Part shown: positions 59,519 to 64,000 of the stretch, one piece after another
Position numbering within the stretch: position 1 is the stretch's first letter
Layout of the letters: each line of letters starts with the position of its first letter
DNA from: Sipunculus nudus
Taxonomy: Eukaryota > Annelida > Sipuncula > Golfingiida > Sipunculidae
Direction: 5' to 3'
DNA length: 64,000 bases
Assembly: GCA_026874595.1 (NCBI GenBank)
Contig: CM049313.1
Coordinates: 57,683,159 to 57,747,158 of the forward strand
The notes under the pieces: generated by a model
Database searches by the model: none
The model's input: the letters and a program-made list of their open reading frames with translations, nothing else
What the model was told of the DNA's origin: nothing
Program-made: the position numbers and the translations under genes

Positions 59519-60439
59519 CTTAAATAAGATAGAGATTTAACTGAAAACGAAATTAAGATCGAGAACTAATTAAACAAGAAAGAGAAACAAGATTCGAAAT
59601 AGAGCTCCCTGAGAGTGACAGTATACCAGTACCAACTGCTACACAATATTTCAAGATGCTTCTACAGGCTTCTTTTATCCGGACATGCATGGAGTATCTG
59701 AATTACTCCTCAATATATGTTTTGACGGGAAGTAAGTTTTTAATTTTTATATTTATTCTTATGAAAGTTTACCACATTTGCACATACACATTGCACTTTA
59801 TATTTACTCATGGCATTTTTACTGTAAACATAAAAAAGGATAGTGTGTGAGATAGCGTGTGTCATGCATGTCAGTACTGTATAAGTCCAATGAAATGCGA
59901 TGAACTTTCATATGAATGAAAGACGCTCACAGTTATTACACAGTTTTCTATGGCACAGAGAAATTACCTTTCCATTTAGAACAAGCAAATACATGGGATA
60001 TATTAGTGCAGGACTCGTCATTCATTTGCTTTAGATTGGTGATAGTCACACAATCTTCGGATTTCTTCCAGTCATCTGGTTGGCTAGGAACCCACTCAAG
60101 ACCGTGGATCTGTAAATAATTTTTATACCAAATACATCTCTAAAACAGATACAGCATTCTTGTTCGTCCTGATTACCAACCTTTATGCGTTTGCATATGA
60201 AATCTCAAAATAACTTTAGAATTAATGATGGTTAACCATACAGTCCAGTGAAGAACAAAGATCTATAAAAGATTATTTTTTTTAATTCCTGATTCACCTG
60301 CTGGTATCATCAATTATTTTAAAATATATTGTTTGGGTGCTAGATAAGATTATTACCCATTTTATGCAGCCTTGTTATTGTTCTGTAATAAGTATGTTTA
60401 TCATTGCTTCCAAAAATAGTCAAGTGTAGCCTGGATATG

Positions 60440-60790
60440 TTTACAGTTCCATGCTACACTGTTCACTTCTCATTGACGTTCACAGTTCCATGCGATACTG
60501 TTCACTTCTCATTCATACGTTCACAGTTCTATGCGATACTGTTCACTTCTCATTGAAACGTTTACAGTTCAATGCTACACTGTTCACTTCTCATTGGTAC
60601 CTTGTAGTTCCATGCTACACTGTTCACTTCTCACTTAAACGTTCACAGTTCCATGCTACCCTGTTCACTTCTAATTGATATGTTCACAGTTCCATTCAAC
60701 ACTGTTAACTCCTCATTGATACGTTCACAGTTCCATGCTACCCTGTTCACTTCTAATTGATACGTTTACAGTTCCATACTACCCTGTACA
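60440..60790. repeat. ~41-bp minisatellite, about 8-9 units
   Basis: Units share GTTCCATGCTACACTGTTCA then CTTCTCATTGA and a TACGTTCACA-like linker. It lies just upstream (on the minus strand) of the last visible lectin exon of receptor 2. Confidence 0.9.
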
Positions 60791-61440
60791 TATGCTCTGA
60801 ACACAGCGCGTGACCTCCCGGCCCAGTGACCTTTCACTCACACGCTGTGAGAAATAGCAGAACTTTTCAGGTTTGGCAACACCCAGTCAGTTTGCGCTGG
60901 ATAAAGTTAAATCTGATTGGCTCTGCGTATAAACAATTCTGCAGAACTGGTAGAAGAAATCTGATTAGCTTAGCGCGCGTTTCAACAAACATAGCTATGC
61001 GGGGCAAGCTCGTGCGGCACACAATACAGGACATATACAGACAGTGGGGGATAACTAACCTCAGGGAAGTCAGTATACAGACTGTGTAGACCAAGTTGTG
61101 GCTCTGTGTTTACAGGCTGACAGGAGTAGGCTACACCTGATGTTGGGTGCCCCTGTGCGATTGTTTCAAGGAGTACATGAATGTGTTACATTATCACCGG
61201 TGCATGGTGTAAGTGTCCTGTAACCCGACTACTAGATACACACGACCACTGCCTACAGGCTGCGTTGTTACCAAGGTAGCACACTGGATTGTTTCAGCTG
61301 GACAGGCGCATGTATCGCATTTCAGCTGGGTGGGCAATGATGATGTTACACGCGCAGTGCACACAGCTAGCCTGAAACAATCACCAGCCAATCATCCGGG
61401 GCTTAACCACAGTGTAAGTTTTAGTCCAGTCACTCCAGGT
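60791..61440. other. No gene recognised between minisatellite and LTR
   Basis: No CTLD first-part exon, two-Cys exon or leader of receptor 2 was found here. Open frames on both strands lack recognisable features. Confidence 0.4.
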
Positions 61441-62367
61441 TGTAAAATAACTCCAACTGCTATGCTGGTGTAGAATATACTTGTTTATTATTTACTGATT
61501 CATCTCCCCAATACAAAGCCTTCCACATGTATATATACACATCTCGCGCTACCCCTATCATTACGGCTCAGCCAATCAACCGAGCCAAGGTATCCTATTG
61601 GCCGAAAGACCATAGGCCCGCCCCGTAGGTCACATGTCCCTACGGACCTCGGCTGGCTGATTTCTGGCCTCGTGACTACGCCTTTGTTTACATATATAAT
61701 TAGTCCACAGGGGTATTGGTCTCTATCAGTTGCACAAACTGTCAGCTCTGGGTCAAATCTGAGTTTATTGGCTATGCTGCCTATTGTCGGCAGATACGCT
61801 AGTTAATCCTCTGCAGGTGCATCGGGAAACCACGAGCATATACAAATATAGTGATAGAACAGGCGAGCACCTGTCATGGGGTATCGTAATCTCCGGCCCT
61901 TTGACACACAGCCATGGGTCACGGTGATGATTATTATCTGAGAGGCTTGCTATGGTCGCTAAGCCGGGACAATTAGAATTAAATATTATTAGAGAATAAG
62001 GCCCAGAGCTGACATCAATCATTGCACTAGTAATAATGTTAATCATAAATGGAAATAAAATAGAAAATATAAAAATAAAATATAACAGTTAAGAGGCTTA
62101 GGTTTCTCTAGTACATATATACACCCACATAAGAGAACTGAATTAAAGAATAAATTAAAATATATTGTGATTGCTACATTCTATGATATGCCAAATCTTA
62201 CACTCGCAAATCACCCATGAAAAAAAAATCAATATGAATTTAATATATATTTATGTATTTTTTTTGTTCTTTCCTTGTGGAATTTCGGGCTGTAGTAAGA
62301 TTTGGCATTGGATTCATATATGGTTATAATAGTGTGCTTGATGAGTCCATAAAAGCTTATTACTACA
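61441..62367 (-). mobile_element. Candidate 3' LTR of an env-bearing retroelement
   Basis: On the minus strand the candidate starts TGTAGTAATAAGC right after a purine-rich tract (AAACGGGGGA) and ends TTATTTTACA, giving TGTA...TACA ends. It contains a TATATATA box near 61,535 and AATAAA near 61,484, in the order expected of U3-R-U5. The flanking bases after it are CAGGT on the plus strand; the matching duplication would lie outside the window. No second LTR is available for comparison, so the low boundary is tentative. Confidence 0.5.
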
Positions 62368-63969
62368 TCCCCCGTTTACGCACACAGACAAACAAATGCA
62401 AGAATACAGAGTCTTTGACATTAATGACACTAATAGACTGGGAGGCTTGTGGACGCCCGAGCGCCTCACCCCCCGGGGAGACCTTATTGTAGTCTTGACC
62501 ACCAGGGGTGCCTTCCCATTATCCTGACACATTTTCGACATTATTTGAACTAGTCCCTTCAGTTTCCGTTTGTGTCGTTCTTGGGTCCGGAGCAGGATGT
62601 CCCATGGTGGTAACACTGGGGCCCTGGATTGTCCGTCTTGCGTCGCGCGCCGACGGCAGTATATGATGATAAATGCGGTAGCCATAGTGACGAGGATAAT
62701 TGTTGACACAGATATATTTAGTCCGGATGCCCAGGTCCAGGTTATGGCTGGGATTGTTGCAGATTCACTTAGAGGCTGGATCTTAACTGGCTGTAAATCT
62801 TCAAGCGGCGTTCATGATGGCACTCTGGCTAATGCAGGCCACTGGGAATTAGGAATCACGGAGAATACTTCTGTAAGATTAATGTCGACCGGTACTGGAA
62901 TAAAGGAGAAGTTACTGGCGTAATGATTCATACCTTGTATACTCCATGAGGGTGTCCGTAACTGGCAGTTAGCTGGGAGGGTGATGCGATAAACCCCCGG
63001 CCCTAGGTCCGTTCGTCGTTCTGGGGCGCCCGTGCAGTGAGTTAAGGGTGTCACACCCGGGGTGGATATCACGAACTCACCTGGAGTATATTCCCAGACC
63101 GTCGTGTTGTTCATTTTGGTTGTCCTGAATTTACAATATTTCACTAGTCCTGTGTCCATGGTAATTATGGCCCTCTAGCAGCGATGCCGATAGCGTGAGA
63201 ACCTAGGTCCCGTGCGGCAGACTATGGGTTGATCGCCAACGCACCGTGAAGGGGTGAATATCGTTCCGTCTCTGGTGCACATGGCAACGTCACTTGCAAC
63301 TACAGCTCTTGTAAAGAATGGCGGATGAGATGGGGCTGGCCAGGAATTAATAGAATAACGTAGATAGGATTCTTGTCCGCGTAATGGGAGTTGTGCACGA
63401 AGGACCAGCGATGCGGTTGTTGTCCACAGCGGTTCCAGGGTGACAGCTGAATAGTACCATCGGGGTGTAAGCTGACCGGTGGCCTTTGCGTGGTTAGTAA
63501 TGTTCCACAGCTCTGCAGGGGGAAGAATCTCCTCTGTGAGCCGCCCTACTCCCAGCGAATGTTTTTATCGTAAATAACGAATGACCTGGCGATTGTATGC
63601 TGCAGCGGCTCACTCCTACGTGACTAACGTGTGCTCTACCACATACAGATACCACAATGAACAGATATTATGCTCCTGGCGCATTTCAGATGTGAAGGTA
63701 GCAGTTATATTATACAGGGCTGTTTGTAGTTCGTTAATTCGTTTACGGTTGTGTATGATTGCTTGTTGTTGAGCCCTGGTGATCGTAAGTAATTGATTCG
63801 CACAATGCACCGTTTGTGTAGATGTCCCCAGAAGAGCCTGCACCTGCTGCTTGTAGAGTTGAAGTTCGTCCTCCGTCACTGTCCCGAAAAGGATGTGGGA
63901 GAGAGAACCTATAAAAATAAAGGGCGAGCGCTTATACCTTAAGTTGATCCTGCTGGGCTTGCTCAGCAT
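62368..63969 (-). pseudogene. env: Decayed envelope gene of F-type fusion-protein class (LTR retroelement)
   Basis: Minus-strand open segments at 63,969-63,616, 63,159-62,812 and 62,811-62,314 fall in the same frame, separated by in-frame stops (one TGA at 62,812-62,814) and an unclear stretch at 63,160-63,615. The first segment has a furin-like R-x-K-R site followed by a hydrophobic, Gly-containing fusion-peptide-like run and an L-F-G-T motif, then a helical region, as in baculovirus F and Gypsy/BEL-type env proteins. The last segment has a TM helix and a basic cytoplasmic tail. The protein would mediate membrane fusion in an infectious relative; here it is broken. Gag-pol would lie to the right, beyond the window. 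The class is inferred from motif order, not a search. Confidence 0.65.
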
Positions 63970-64000
63970 CTGCTCGATCCATTTGATGCGGCGGACCCAA

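Larger units (their letters stand above)
55256..60109 (-). pseudogene. Receptor gene 2: paralogue of the lectin/SRCR/EGF receptor, disrupted
   Basis: Minus-strand exons, 5' to 3': 60109-59968 (lectin second part, QPD, MND), 59518-59382 (SRCR C-half), 58339-58001 (SRCR N-half with insert), 57608-57490 (Cys-rich linker), 57091-56947 (EGF), about 56015-55890 (second EGF, absent from gene 1) and 55524-55256 (Thr-rich, TM, W-K-K-K). Exon lengths 137, 119 and 145 equal those of gene 1, and phases match once the insert is removed. Two lesions are visible: a 158-bp MITE plus 3-bp duplication inside the SRCR N-half exon (161 bp, frame-shifting), and TGA at 57,544-57,546 where gene 1 has a Cys TGT. The leader, two-Cys and first lectin exons were not found before the window end; a retroelement lies there. 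Calling it a pseudogene assumes the insert is not spliced out; the open TM exon argues for recent loss. Confidence 0.8.

Overview
This is a eukaryotic nuclear window: AT-rich, made of small exons with GT-AG introns, and dominated by interspersed repeats. Misato-type exons, modular C-type lectin/SRCR/EGF receptor genes, and mini-transposons with internal tandem repeats and 3' hairpins together suggest a marine lophotrochozoan. A bivalve mollusc is the best guess; this is inference, not a database match.

Region 1 (1-22,350). A GC-rich tyrosine-recombinase fragment of DIRS type lies at the left edge. It is followed by 13 plus-strand exons of misato (MSTO1/DML1), which encode the C-terminal 513 residues and the stop codon; the 5' exon or exons are not visible. 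The introns hold a tRNA-derived SINE, a 157-bp MITE, a pogo/Tigger-like remnant, and a 7.3-kb last intron filled with two families (called A and B here) of Helentron-like non-autonomous elements.

Region 2 (22,350-35,390). There is no host gene. The main structure is a three-level nest: a family A element (about 23,001-33,241) is split by a family B element (about 25,291-33,029), which is itself split by another family A element (about 26,730-31,072). A 452-bp hAT-type MITE with a perfect 8-bp target-site duplication lies at 34,233-34,684.

Region 3 (35,392-47,637, minus strand). A nine-exon gene (1,488 nt, 495 aa, every splice phase compatible) encodes a type I membrane protein: signal peptide, short two-Cys domain, C-type lectin domain, an SRCR domain whose C-terminal half precedes its N-terminal half, a Cys-rich linker, one EGF domain, Thr-rich repeats, a TM segment and a tail of a few residues.

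Region 4 (47,638-55,255). Intergenic. It contains a large diverged inverted duplication (arms 50,862-52,047 and 52,925-54,756). Each arm carries ten copies of a 21-bp repeat built on a 12-bp palindrome.

Region 5 (55,256-60,109, minus strand). A tandem paralogue of the receptor gene with the same half-swapped SRCR order. It appears broken: a MITE sits inside the SRCR exon, the next exon has an in-frame TGA, and the 5' exons were not found.

Region 6 (60,110-64,000). A 41-bp minisatellite, then a minus-strand LTR retroelement with a decayed envelope gene of the F-type fusion-protein class. A candidate 3' LTR lies at 61,441-62,367, and the element continues past the right edge.
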